From: Paraburkholderia panacisoli
GTDB lineage: Bacteria; Pseudomonadota; Gammaproteobacteria; Burkholderiales; Burkholderiaceae
Length of the DNA stretch: 46,517 nucleotides
NCBI RefSeq assembly: GCF_008369935.1
Contig: NZ_VTUZ01000059.1
Location: 1-46,517, forward strand
Direction: 5' to 3'
Both the position numbers and the translations under genes were made by a program. The notes beneath the pieces were generated by a model. The model saw only the letters and a list, made by a program, of their open reading frames with translations. It ran no database searches and had not been told where the DNA came from. Positions 15,884 through 24,498 of the stretch are shown here, piece by piece (positions within the stretch are counted from its first letter, which is position 1; every line of letters starts with the position of its first letter).

Positions 15884-16705
15884 TCAACCCGGATCGCGCG
15901 ACTCCAGCGTGTCGCCATGCCGGCCTGCGCCACCAGCAAACCGGGCAGCGCCCGCCATGCCTTCTTCGAACACCGCCCGATAGCCGCCGGCGCCCTCACG
16001 CTGCAACGCTTGCGCTAAATCGTCGAGCGTGCTGTTTTCCAGTACCGAGCGGCGGTCGGCCAGCAGCGCCGCTTGGGGAAAGGCGGCGAGTTCCGCGGCC
16101 AGCTGTTCGGCTGCCGCGCGCGCCGTGCCCTTCCTGACGACGCGGTTCGCGAGTCCCATCGCGAGCGCTTCCTCGGCGTTCACCGCACGGCCGGTGAGGA
16201 TCAGGTCCAGCGCTTGCGATAGCCCGATCAAACGCGGCAGCCGGATCGTGCCGCCGTCGATCAGCGGGATCCCGACGCGCCGGCAGAACACGCCGAGCAC
16301 CGCATCGTCCTCGACGACGCGCAGATCGCACAGCGCCGCCAGCTCCAGGCCGCCCGCCACCGCGTAGCCGGCAATCGCCGCGACCACCGGCTTGCTGAAT
16401 GCCATGCGCGTCGGTCCCATCGGGCCGGGGCCGCTGCCGTCGGCGTGCAGTTCGTTGCGGCGCGTGTCGTCGGCGAGCGCGCTGAGGTCCGCGCCGGCGC
16501 AGAAGGTGCCGCCCGCGCCGAACAGCACGGCTGCGCGCCATGCGGGCTCCGCCTCGAAGCGGCTGAACGCGGCGCGCAATGCATCGGCGACCGGTCGGTC
16601 GACGGCATTGCGGCGCTCCGGACGCTCCAGCACGATGGTGGCGACGCCGGTGTCCGCGTTGGCTTCGATGCGCACGTATTCATTGAAGTTTTGGAGGGCT
16701 ATCAT
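15884..16705 (-). CDS. Enoyl-CoA hydratase/isomerase (crotonase) family protein
   Basis: This is a 273-aa crotonase-fold protein. The CoA/oxyanion segments are LERPERRNAVDRPVADALRAAF, GAGGTFCAGADLSAL and AIAGYAVAGGLELAALCDLR. The Glu matching the first catalytic Glu of enoyl-CoA hydratase is present (GGLELA). The second, normally in GQPE, is replaced by CRRV in VLGVFCRRVGIPLIDGG. That argues against a standard hydratase and for another crotonase activity such as an isomerase, thioesterase or hydrolase. I took ATG 16705, which opens MIALQNFNEYVRIE; the longer frame to 16780 adds unrelated residues. It is divergent from the fertility-inhibition-like gene. Confidence 0.85.
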   Translation of the reverse strand: MIALQNFNEYVRIEANADTGVATIVLERPERRNAVDRPVADALRAAFSRFEAEPAWRAAVLFGAGGTFCAGADLSALADDTRRNELHADGSGPGPMGPTRMAFSKPVVAAIAGYAVAGGLELAALCDLRVVEDDAVLGVFCRRVGIPLIDGGTIRLPRLIGLSQALDLILTGRAVNAEEALAMGLANRVVRKGTARAAAEQLAAELAAFPQAALLADRRSVLENSTLDDLAQALQREGAGGYRAVFEEGMAGAARFAGGAGRHGDTLESRDPG

Positions 16706-16820
16706 CGTCTGTATTCCAGAAAAAACTTGCCTGAAAGTTCGCCGAAGTTCAGCGTCCGCGCGTTCGTGCCGGGCGCTCATGCAGCGGGCTCATGCAAAAG
16801 AATTAAACCGGGGGGCTGTC

Positions 16821-17465
16821 ATGCTTCTTTCACAATCGGCTCGTAGCGTGAGCGCTCTATTCACGCGCTGGCGTTTTTTCGCCAGCTTATCGAGCCTGCC
16901 TTTGCCCTTGTCCAATTCATCGTCTGCCGCCGGGCCGGCTTGCCCCCCGGAGGGACTTCCTTCGGGGCGTGCCGAAACGGTCTGGATCGTGCCTCTGCAC
17001 GATCATCCATGGTACGACCACGTGCGCCTGAAACGCGTCTTCGTCACCGACGGCACGCGCCATCAGGTTGTGTTGGTCGACCTGCGCAAGCTGCTCGCCT
17101 GCGCGGATCGCGACAACACCGACTACGTCCTGAAACCGGTCGCCGAGTGGCACTCGGGCAAGGTGCGCGGCATCCGCGAGTTTCTCGACCCCGAAAGTCC
17201 GCGCGTTCCGCAGATGCCGTACGTGACGATCTCGACGCGTCGCGCGCCGGGTTTGCTGGGCTGGCTGGGTCTGGAGCGCGAAGGCGTGGTGGCGTTTCGC
17301 AATGGTCAGCACCGCGCGCGCTATCTGGCCGACGCGGGCGCGCGCTGGTGTCCGGTGGAAGTGCACGAGCGCGAGGCGGTGCTGCTGCGCGAAATCTGCG
17401 GCGCGGCCGACGATGCCCGCACCGCGATCCGCGCGGTCCCGCTCGGCAGCGAGGGCGGCGCGTAG
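16821..17465 (+). CDS. Plasmid fertility inhibition factor family protein
   Basis: This is a 214-aa protein that I recall as the 'plasmid fertility inhibition factor' family annotated in Burkholderiaceae. The conserved core is VWIVPLHDHPWYDHVRLKRVF, HQVVLVDLRKLLACAD, YVLKPVAEWHSGKVRGIREFL and VVAFRNGQHRARYLADAGARW followed by VEVHERE. The RNGxHRxRYLxxxG motif resembles the nucleotide/DNA-binding box of ParB/sulfiredoxin-like folds. The first 45 residues are Ser/Leu-rich and may be a wrong N-terminal extension; the conserved part begins near VWIVP. In plasmids such factors block conjugation; here the gene sits in a chromosomal metabolic neighbourhood, so that role is not implied. Confidence 0.62.
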   Translation: MLLSQSARSVSALFTRWRFFASLSSLPLPLSNSSSAAGPACPPEGLPSGRAETVWIVPLHDHPWYDHVRLKRVFVTDGTRHQVVLVDLRKLLACADRDNTDYVLKPVAEWHSGKVRGIREFLDPESPRVPQMPYVTISTRRAPGLLGWLGLEREGVVAFRNGQHRARYLADAGARWCPVEVHEREAVLLREICGAADDARTAIRAVPLGSEGGA

Positions 17466-17497
17466 CGTCCAAAGCCCGCCGCTTCTCGCTTGCTGCC

Positions 17498-18502
17498 TCA
17501 GGCCTGGTCCGCGGCGCGCACCGCGTTGCGCGGCGTGCCGGCCTGCCATGCCGCGACGTTGCCGAGCGTGGTCTGCGCGATCTCGTTCATCGCCTCGCGC
17601 GTGAAGAACGCCTGGTGCGCGGTCACGATCACGTTGGGGAACATCAGCAGACGCGCGAGCACGTCGTCCTGCAACGGCAGATTCGAGTGATCCTCGAAGA
17701 AGATGCCGCCTTCTTCCTCGTACACGTCGAGCCCCAGATTGCCGAGCTGGCCGTCCTTCAACGCGCCGATCAGCGCATTCGCTTCGACGAGGCCGCCCCG
17801 GCCGGTGTTGACCAGCATCGCGCCACGCTTCATTTTCGCGAGCGCGGCGCCGTCGATCAGATGATAGGTGGACGGCAACAACGGACAGTGCAGGCTGACC
17901 ACGTCGGATTCGGCGAGCAGCGTGTCGAGCGGCACGTAGCGCGCGCCGAGCGCGAGCAGGTCGTCGGCGGGCGTGCCCGGATCGTGCGCGAGCACCCGCA
18001 TGCCGAAGCCCGCCATGATGCGCCCGAACACGCGGCCGATCATGCCGGTGCCGATCACGCCCACGGTCTTGCCGTGCAGATCGAAGCCGAGTAATCCATG
18101 CAGCGAGAAGTCGCCCTCGCGCGTGCGTGCGACCGCGCGCGGCAGCCGCCGGTTCAGCGCCAGAATCAGGCCGACCGCATGTTCGGCGACCGCGTGCGGC
18201 GAGTAGGCCGGCACCCGCACGATCGGTATGCCGAGGCGCTCGGCCGCCGCGAGGTCGACGTGATTGAAGCCCGCGGAGCGCAACGCGATCAGGCGCGTGC
18301 CGCCCGCATGGAGCCGCTCCAGCACGGCGGCGTCGACGTGGTCGTTGACGAACGGGCACACCACTTCGCAGCCTTGCGCGAGCACCGTGGTGTCGGCGTC
18401 GAGGTGCGATTCCTGAAAGTGAAGTTCGTAGCCGTGCGCGGCGTTGGCTTCGGTGAAGGTATCGCTGTCGTACTGGCGGCTGCTGAACAGGATCATGCGC
18501 AT
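17498..18502 (-). CDS. ldhA: D-lactate dehydrogenase (2-hydroxyacid dehydrogenase family)
   Basis: This is a 334-aa cytosolic NAD-dependent D-2-hydroxyacid dehydrogenase, best matching fermentative D-lactate dehydrogenase (pyruvate to D-lactate). It begins MRMILFSSRQYDSDTFTEAN as LdhA proteins do. The nucleotide-binding motif is VGVIGTGMIGRVFGRIM (GTGMIG at 151-156). The catalytic triad is Arg235 (NTGRGGLVE), Glu264 (DVYEEEGGIFFEDHS, a hallmark of the LdhA subgroup) and His296 (VTAHQAFFT). I chose ATG 18502 because it starts the family N-terminus; the upstream Met at 18538 adds 12 residues. It is convergent with the fertility-inhibition-like gene and divergent from the aspT genes. Confidence 0.9.
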   Translation of the reverse strand: MRMILFSSRQYDSDTFTEANAAHGYELHFQESHLDADTTVLAQGCEVVCPFVNDHVDAAVLERLHAGGTRLIALRSAGFNHVDLAAAERLGIPIVRVPAYSPHAVAEHAVGLILALNRRLPRAVARTREGDFSLHGLLGFDLHGKTVGVIGTGMIGRVFGRIMAGFGMRVLAHDPGTPADDLLALGARYVPLDTLLAESDVVSLHCPLLPSTYHLIDGAALAKMKRGAMLVNTGRGGLVEANALIGALKDGQLGNLGLDVYEEEGGIFFEDHSNLPLQDDVLARLLMFPNVIVTAHQAFFTREAMNEIAQTTLGNVAAWQAGTPRNAVRAADQA

Positions 18503-19044
18503 GTCGGACTCCCAAGAAGAGTGCCCGTGCGACGACACGGACTCATCGCGCGGCAGGCGGGCGGTTCAGTAAATCACGCGTTCATCGTAATCGCCGCGTG
18601 GCGCAATGCGTAGCGCCAATATGCGGGTTTTACCGAAGATCGAGTTTCCGTGAAGTCGATTCGCTGTAATAAAAATCACATTGACAGCCGTGCCGAACTG
18701 CAATATTGGTTCGAAAAAGCATGTTGAATCATGCTGTAAGAAATTGGCCATCAGCAGATTATGTCTTTTTCACGGCGGTAGGCAACATCGCGAGGAAAAA
18801 GTGACTGTCGAGCCAGAGGAACCGCCTTCCCGTATCGTGGCGGCGGCACGGTGTGTGCGTCGCGCCGGCCATTGCGCCATCGCCTTGCCATAAGCCCGTC
18901 AGCCCGCATTTCACTGTTACTGCAGTGGGTCAGCTACCAGGCACCAGGTACACGTATTGGCCTGATTCATTGGGTCAGTCCGGTTTATTCGCTTCATGCG
19001 GTTTTCGGCCTTTTGCTAATAATTTCGTTAATCGGCGAGCCAAC
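18503..19044. other. Long divergent regulatory region, ldhA / aspT
   Basis: This 542-bp AT-richer spacer has no supported gene. It contains TTGACA at 18681-18686, followed by AATATT or TATTGG about 15-17 bp on, a possible promoter for the aspT operon. It also holds the inverted repeat AGCATG-N6-CATGCT at 18718-18735, which could be an operator. The frame of aspT stays open upstream of ATG 19045, but that part is not hydrophobic and not family-like. Confidence 0.5.
18718..18735. promoter_or_regulatory. Inverted repeat, operator candidate upstream of aspT operon
   Basis: AGCATG-TTGAAT-CATGCT is a perfect 6+6+6 dyad, about 30 bp downstream of a TTGACA box and 310 bp upstream of the first aspT gene. 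No regulator gene is adjacent. Function is inferred from position only. Confidence 0.35.
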
Positions 19045-20727
19045 ATGATCGGTGAATTGCTGAGATCGCAACCGGAGATCGCGCTGTTTGCAAGCCTTGC
19101 AATCGGATATTTTATTGGTTCGTTTCGCGTCGGCCCGATTCAGCTCGGCGGCGTTTGCGGCACGTTGATCGTGTCATTGGTATTGGGTCAAACGGGCGTG
19201 CGGCTCGCGCCCGATCTGAAGAACATCGCGTTCGCGCTGTTCATCTTCGCGCTGGGCTTCACCGGCGGTCCGCAGTTCTTCGCCAACATTGGCCGGGGCT
19301 GGCGCTACGGCGTGTTGTCGGTGATCGAGATCGTCTCCGTGCTGGTGCTGATCCTCATCGCGGTGAGCGTGCTGCGGCTCGATATCGGCACGGCGGCCGG
19401 CTTGCTGGCCGGCGCGGCAACCGAGTCGGCCGTGATCGGCACCGCATCCGAGGCGATCGCCAAGCTCGGTCTCGCCAACTCCGAGACCTTGCGCCTGCAG
19501 GCCAATATCGTGACCGCGTACAGCGTGAGCTATCTGTTTGGCCTGATCACCATCGTTCTGTTCACGAGCCAGTTCGCGCCGCTCTTGCTGCGTATCAATC
19601 TGCGCGACGAAGCCGAGCGCGTGTGGCGCAAGCTCGGGGGTGCCGGCGCGTTCAGCGAGGGGCAGCGCGCGGCCGCGCCGGCGCTGGTGGGCCGCGCGTT
19701 TCGCGTGCGCGCGGCGGCCGGCGTCACCGTTTTCGCGTTCGAGCAGCAGTACGGCTTCAATCTCACCATCGAGCGGATTCAGCGCGACGGCGCGAACCTG
19801 CCGGTCGAACCGCAACTGCGTCTTGCGGCGGGCGATCTCGTGCTGGTGGCCGGGCGGCGCGCGGCGGTCGTCGAGGCGGCAAGCAGTCTCGGCGAAGAAG
19901 TGGACGGCGCCGCGCTCGGCCAGGTTTTCGCGGAGCGCATCGACGTGGTGTTGACGAACAGCGACGCGCACGGTTTGACGATCGCCCAGCTGCGCGAGCG
20001 GGCCAAGCCGGAAGACGGACGCGGCGTCTACATCGCGGCCGTCACGCGGCTCGAATCGACGGTGCCGGCGCTGCCCGGCACCGAACTCAACCGCGGCGAC
20101 GTGTTGACCCTGGTCGGCGCGAAGGCCGACGTCGAGCGCGGCGCGAAACGCCTCGGCTATGTGCTGGCCTCGACCCAGAAAACCGACTTCGTCTATCTCG
20201 GCCTGGGAATCCTGGTCGGCATGGCGATCGGCCATCTCGGCGCACGGATCGGCGGCGTGTCGATCGCGCTCGGCACGGGCGGCGGCTGTCTGCTGTCCGG
20301 GCTGCTGTTCGGCTGGATCCGTTCGCGCTATCCGCTGATCGGTTCGCTGCCTTCGGCCGCCGCGCAGATTCTCAAGGACTTCGGGCTGGCCACGTTCATC
20401 GCGGCGGTGGGTTTGTCGGCGGGACCGGACGCCATCAAGCTGGTGCGCGAATACGGGCTGGCGTTGCCGGTGGCCGGAATTCTGATGGTGCTGGTGCCGG
20501 GCCTGCTGTCGTTGTGGATCGGTCACCTGTTTCTCAAGCTGGAAGCGCCGATGCTGCTCGGCGCGATCGCCGGCCAGCAATGCAGCACGCCGGCGATCAG
20601 CGCGCTGGTCGGCGTGACCGGCAACTCGACCCCCGTGATCGGCTACACGATCACCTACGCACTGTCGAACATCCTGTTGCCTTTGATGGGTCCCGTGGTG
20701 GTGGGCCTTGCCGGCAAGTTCAGCTAG
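19045..20727 (+). CDS. Aspartate:alanine exchanger family transporter (AspT-like 1)
   Basis: This is a 560-aa AAE-family transporter. The first half has about five helices (MIGELLRSQPEIALFASLAIGYFIG; ALFIFALGFTGGPQFF; GLLAGAATESAVIGTASEAI). A central cytoplasmic part with two TrkA-C-like domains follows, roughly residues 210-375 (LVGRAFRVRAAAG..., LVLVAGRRAAVVEA; LTIAQLRERA..., VLTLVGAKADVERGAK). Then five more helices carry the family signature GTGGGCLLSGLLFGWIRSRYP and AAVGLSAGPDAI. Known AspT exchanges aspartate for alanine, generating membrane potential with AspD. I chose ATG 19045 at the start of the family sequence. It lies 158 bp before a paralogue and upstream of aspD. Confidence 0.88.
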   Translation: MIGELLRSQPEIALFASLAIGYFIGSFRVGPIQLGGVCGTLIVSLVLGQTGVRLAPDLKNIAFALFIFALGFTGGPQFFANIGRGWRYGVLSVIEIVSVLVLILIAVSVLRLDIGTAAGLLAGAATESAVIGTASEAIAKLGLANSETLRLQANIVTAYSVSYLFGLITIVLFTSQFAPLLLRINLRDEAERVWRKLGGAGAFSEGQRAAAPALVGRAFRVRAAAGVTVFAFEQQYGFNLTIERIQRDGANLPVEPQLRLAAGDLVLVAGRRAAVVEAASSLGEEVDGAALGQVFAERIDVVLTNSDAHGLTIAQLRERAKPEDGRGVYIAAVTRLESTVPALPGTELNRGDVLTLVGAKADVERGAKRLGYVLASTQKTDFVYLGLGILVGMAIGHLGARIGGVSIALGTGGGCLLSGLLFGWIRSRYPLIGSLPSAAAQILKDFGLATFIAAVGLSAGPDAIKLVREYGLALPVAGILMVLVPGLLSLWIGHLFLKLEAPMLLGAIAGQQCSTPAISALVGVTGNSTPVIGYTITYALSNILLPLMGPVVVGLAGKFS

Positions 20728-20885
20728 GCGCCAGGGAGCCACGCTGGGCGCCGCGGCTGGCGCGCCGTTAATCGCTGCGCGCGGCGCTCCGGCAGCACGC
20801 CAGCGGCAGCAAGTGGCACGCCGCCACGCCGTTTGCACGAGCAGCAACCAGTACTGAGCATCGCCAATTATTCAGCGAGGACACG

Positions 20886-22571
20886 ATGGACTGGCTACAT
20901 CACATCTTTCAGAAATCCCCCGAGATCGCGCTGTTTCTGTCGCTCGCGGCGGGCTACTTCATCGGGCAGATCAATTTCGGCAAGTTCCAGCTGGGCGGCG
21001 TCGGCGGCTCGTTGCTGGCGGCGGTCGTCATCAGCCAGGCGGGTGTGACGATCGACAACGGCGTGAAGGCGGTGATGTTCGCCGTGTTCATCTACGCGGT
21101 CGGCTACGACTCCGGGCCCGGCTTCTTCAACTCGCTGAACCGCAAGACGCTGCGCGAAATCGCGATGGCGGTGTTTCTCGCCGTCAGCGCGCTGATCACC
21201 GTCGTGGTGTGCGCGAAGCTGTTCCATCTGAATAAAGGACTCGCGGCCGGGCTCGCCGGCGGCGCGCTGACGCAATCGGCGATCATCGGCACGGCGGGCG
21301 ATGCGATCGCGCGCCTGGGTCTGCCGGCCGATCAGGTCAAGTCGCTGCAATCGGACGTGGCGATCGCCTACGCGGTGACCTACGTGTTCGGCTCGCTGGG
21401 CGCGATCATCGTCTGCGTGAACATCCTGCCGAAGTTCATGGGACAAGGCTTGCGCGAAGCATCGGTCGAAGCGGAGCGCGAGCTGGCGGCAGGCGCGCCC
21501 TCGCGCGGGCCCGGGCAGATCCTAGCGTTGCCCGAGCTGGTGGGGCGCGCGTACAAGATCGACGTGAGCGCCGGCAAGACGGTCAAGGCCGTCGAGACGC
21601 TGCACGAGGACTTTCTGACGATCGAGCGCATCAAGCGCGACGGCAAGACGCTCGAGCCGACGCCCGATCTGGTTTTGCAGCCCGACGACGTGGTGCTGGT
21701 GGTGGGCCGCCGCGAGGCCGTGGTCGCGTTCGGCGCGAACGGCAACGAGGTCGCGGACGCGGGCGGGGACATGGGCGTCGTCATGCAGACGCGCGAAGGC
21801 GTGTTCACGCGCAAAGGCATGAACCACACGACGCTGGCCGCCGCTCGCGAACTCGTGGACCGCGATATGCGCCACGGCGTCTACATCCAGAACATCACAC
21901 GCGCGGGCCAGCCGCTGCCGATCCTGCCGGAAACCAAGGTCGAGCACGGCGACGTGATCACCTTCTACGGTTCACCCAAGGACACCAAGCGCGCGGTCGA
22001 CGCCGCCGGCTACGAACTGCCGTACAGCAACAAGACCGACTTCATCTACATGGGCGTCGGCCTCGTGCTGGGCCTGCTGATCGGGCTGATTGTGATCAAC
22101 GTGGCGGGCATTCCGCTCACGCTCGGCTCGGGCGGCGGCTGTCTGCTGGCCGGCCTGCTGTTCGGCTGGATGCGCGGCAAACATCCGATGTACGGCGCGA
22201 TGCCGTCGGCCGCGTCGCAATTGCTCAAGGACTTCGGTCTTGCCGCGTTCGTCGCGGTGGTGGGCCTGAACTCCGGCTTGCAGGCGGTGGTGACGGTCAA
22301 GCAGAGCGGTCTGACGATCTTCCTGCTCGGCGTGTTCGTCACGTTGTTCCCGCTGCTGCTGACCATGCTGTTCGGCCGCTACGTGCTCAAGTACAACAAC
22401 GCCGCGATCCTGGCCGGTGCGCTGTCCGGCTCGCGCAGCGCGAACCCGGCCTTCGGCGGTGTGCTCGACAAGGCGGAAAGCGCGGTGCCGACCGTGCCGT
22501 TCGCGATCACATATGCGATCGCGAACGTCGCGCTGACGTTGCTCGGCCCGCTGGTGGTCGGGCTCGTGTAG
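20886..22571 (+). CDS. Aspartate:alanine exchanger family transporter (AspT-like 2)
   Basis: This is a 561-aa paralogue of the preceding gene with the same plan. The N-terminal helices begin MDWLHHIFQKSPEIALFLSLA and include VFIYAVGYDSGPGFF and GGALTQSAIIGTAGDAIARLG. Two TrkA-C-like domains follow (LVGRAYKIDVSAGKTV, VVLVVGRREAV; VITFYGSPKDTKRAV). The C-terminal half has GSGGGCLLAGLLFGWMRGKHP, VAVVGLNSGLQAVV and ALSGSRSANPAFGGVLDKAES. It likely exchanges aspartate and alanine across the inner membrane. Two copies side by side suggest either a heteromeric transporter or different substrate pairs. aspD starts 90 bp further on. Confidence 0.9.
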   Translation: MDWLHHIFQKSPEIALFLSLAAGYFIGQINFGKFQLGGVGGSLLAAVVISQAGVTIDNGVKAVMFAVFIYAVGYDSGPGFFNSLNRKTLREIAMAVFLAVSALITVVVCAKLFHLNKGLAAGLAGGALTQSAIIGTAGDAIARLGLPADQVKSLQSDVAIAYAVTYVFGSLGAIIVCVNILPKFMGQGLREASVEAERELAAGAPSRGPGQILALPELVGRAYKIDVSAGKTVKAVETLHEDFLTIERIKRDGKTLEPTPDLVLQPDDVVLVVGRREAVVAFGANGNEVADAGGDMGVVMQTREGVFTRKGMNHTTLAAARELVDRDMRHGVYIQNITRAGQPLPILPETKVEHGDVITFYGSPKDTKRAVDAAGYELPYSNKTDFIYMGVGLVLGLLIGLIVINVAGIPLTLGSGGGCLLAGLLFGWMRGKHPMYGAMPSAASQLLKDFGLAAFVAVVGLNSGLQAVVTVKQSGLTIFLLGVFVTLFPLLLTMLFGRYVLKYNNAAILAGALSGSRSANPAFGGVLDKAESAVPTVPFAITYAIANVALTLLGPLVVGLV

Positions 22572-22661
22572 CGCACGCGAGCATCGTCTCTGTTACGCCG
22601 GCGCAGCGGGCTATCCATCGCCGGCCTGGCGTCATTCACCTGGCTCATTGGAGAACGCATC

Positions 22662-24326
22662 ATGGCAAAAGAGAAGGGCGACAAGAAACACTCGGACATG
22701 GCGCAAGCGGGTCTGGCTGCGCTCAGTCCGTTCGAACTCAAGGACGAACTGATCAAGGCCGCCGGCGGCAGCGCGGTGGAGCGGCCTGCCAACGCGGCGA
22801 TGCTCAACGCCGGGCGCGGCAATCCGAATTTTCTCGCGACGATCCCGCGCCACGGCTTCTGGCAACTCGGCCTGTTTGCGATGCGCGAGTCGGAGCGCTC
22901 GTTCGCGTTCATGCCGGAAGGGGTGGGCGGCTTCCCGCGGCGCGATGGCCTCGGAGAGCGCTTCGATCTGTTCCTGCGCGAAAACAAGGGCGTGCCGGGG
23001 ATCGACTTCCTGCGCGGCGCGGTGTCGTACGTGCGCGATCAGCTCGGCTACTCGGCTGGCGACTTCCTGTATGAGATGTGCGAGGGCATTCTCGCGTCGA
23101 ACTATCCGGTGCCGGACCGCATGCTCAAGCTGTCCGAGCTGATCGTCGGCCAGTATCTGCGCCGCGAGATGATCGGCAATCATCCGTTCGTCGGCGAGTT
23201 CGATGTGTTCGCGGTGGAAGGCGGCACGGCGGCGATGACGTATATCTTCAACACGATGCGCGAGAATCACCTGATCAAGGCGGGCGACACGATCGCGCTC
23301 GGCATGCCGATCTTCACGCCGTACATCGAGATTCCGCGCCTGAACGATTATCGGCTGAACGTGGTGAATCTGGACGCCGATGTCGCCAACGGCTGGCAGT
23401 ACTCGAAGCAGGAACTCGACAAGCTGCGCGACCCGAAGGTGAAGGCGTTCTTCCTCGTGAATCCGAGCAACCCGCCGTCGGTGAAGATCAGCGACGAAAG
23501 CCTTCAGTACATCGCCGACATCGTCAAGGAACGGCCCGACCTGATCCTGCTGACCGACGACGTGTACGGCACCTTCGCGGACAACTTCGTGTCGCTGTTC
23601 GCGCTCGCGCCGAAGAACACCATCCTCGTGTATTCGTACTCCAAGTATTTCGGCGCGACCGGCTGGCGCCTCGGCACGATCGCGACGCATCGCGACAACG
23701 TGCTCGACAAGCTGATCGCCGAACTGCCGAAGGACACGAAGAAGCAGTTGCACGAGCGCTACGAGTCGATCACGACCGAGCCGGACAAACTCAAGTTCAT
23801 CGACCGCCTGGTGGCCGACAGCCGCACGGTCGCGCTGAATCACACGGCGGGCCTGTCGACTCCGCAGCAGGTGCAGATGGTGCTGTTCTCGCTGTTCTCG
23901 CTGATGGACACACCCGACGCGTACAAGAACGCGCTCAAGCGCCTGATCCGCAGCCGCAAGCGTGCGCTTTACGAAGAAGTAGGCATCACATTCGACGACG
24001 ACGATCTCAATCAGGTCGACTACTACACGATTCTCGACATCGAATTCCTTGGCGAAAAGATGTTCGGACGCGACTTCGTCGACTGGCTGCTGAAGAACAC
24101 CCAGCCGTCCGAGCTGCTGTTCCGTCTCGCGCGCGAGGCGCGGGTGGTGCTGCTGCCGGGGCGCGGATTCGGCACGCAGCATCCGTCGGGGCGGGTGTCG
24201 CTCGCGAACCTCAACGAATCGGACTACCGCTTGATCGGACGCGCGCTGCGCAAGCTGATCGAGGACTATGTCGAGCGTTTCAATGCCGCGACCGGCAAGC
24301 AGCTCGACAAGACCAAGGTGAAATGA
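22662..24326 (+). CDS. aspD: Aspartate 4-decarboxylase (bifunctional aspartate aminotransferase)
   Basis: This 554-aa PLP enzyme decarboxylates L-aspartate at the beta position to L-alanine and CO2. The family-specific opening is NAGRGNPNFLATIPRHGFWQLG. Other landmarks are GGTAAMTYIFNTMREN, FFLVNPSNPPSVKIS, LTDDVYGTFADNF and the Schiff-base lysine Lys328 in YSYSKYFGATGWRLG. The phosphate/carboxylate region near the C-terminus is LPGRGFGTQHPSGRVSLANL. Length matches known AspD (about 530-550 aa). RBS GGAG lies nine bases before ATG. Coupled with AspT, it forms a decarboxylation cycle that exports alanine, consumes a proton and raises the proton motive force. Confidence 0.95.
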   Translation: MAKEKGDKKHSDMAQAGLAALSPFELKDELIKAAGGSAVERPANAAMLNAGRGNPNFLATIPRHGFWQLGLFAMRESERSFAFMPEGVGGFPRRDGLGERFDLFLRENKGVPGIDFLRGAVSYVRDQLGYSAGDFLYEMCEGILASNYPVPDRMLKLSELIVGQYLRREMIGNHPFVGEFDVFAVEGGTAAMTYIFNTMRENHLIKAGDTIALGMPIFTPYIEIPRLNDYRLNVVNLDADVANGWQYSKQELDKLRDPKVKAFFLVNPSNPPSVKISDESLQYIADIVKERPDLILLTDDVYGTFADNFVSLFALAPKNTILVYSYSKYFGATGWRLGTIATHRDNVLDKLIAELPKDTKKQLHERYESITTEPDKLKFIDRLVADSRTVALNHTAGLSTPQQVQMVLFSLFSLMDTPDAYKNALKRLIRSRKRALYEEVGITFDDDDLNQVDYYTILDIEFLGEKMFGRDFVDWLLKNTQPSELLFRLAREARVVLLPGRGFGTQHPSGRVSLANLNESDYRLIGRALRKLIEDYVERFNAATGKQLDKTKVK

Positions 24327-24340
24327 CGCCAGGCTTTGCG

Positions 24341-24372
24341 GCGCGGTTCATGCGGCGGCGCATGAACCGCGC
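24341..24372 (+). terminator. Stem-loop after aspD
   Basis: A 14-bp perfect stem (GCGCGGTTCATGCG with its complement) and a four-base loop lie 15 bp after the aspD stop. The T-run is missing, so it may be a leaky terminator or mRNA 3' stabiliser rather than a full stop before the aminotransferase gene. Confidence 0.6.
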
Positions 24373-24498
24373 GCCCACGCACAGTCAAAAAACTTGCGCA
24401 ATCGCGCGGATCAGTGAATGATCGGACGAGTGGCCTCCCCGGCGTCATCGCCGGCGAGGCCACGCGTTCCTTGGTGTCCTGACATTCACGTACCGATC

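Noticed and set aside
16940..18094. 384-aa plus-strand frame
   Set aside because: Overlaps the fertility-inhibition-like gene and the antisense of ldhA; no domain.
19174..20847. 557-aa minus-strand frame
   Set aside because: Antisense to the first AspT-like gene; composition is typical of a shadow (Arg/His/Gln/Asp repeats).
22632..24182. 516-aa minus-strand frame
   Set aside because: Antisense to aspD.
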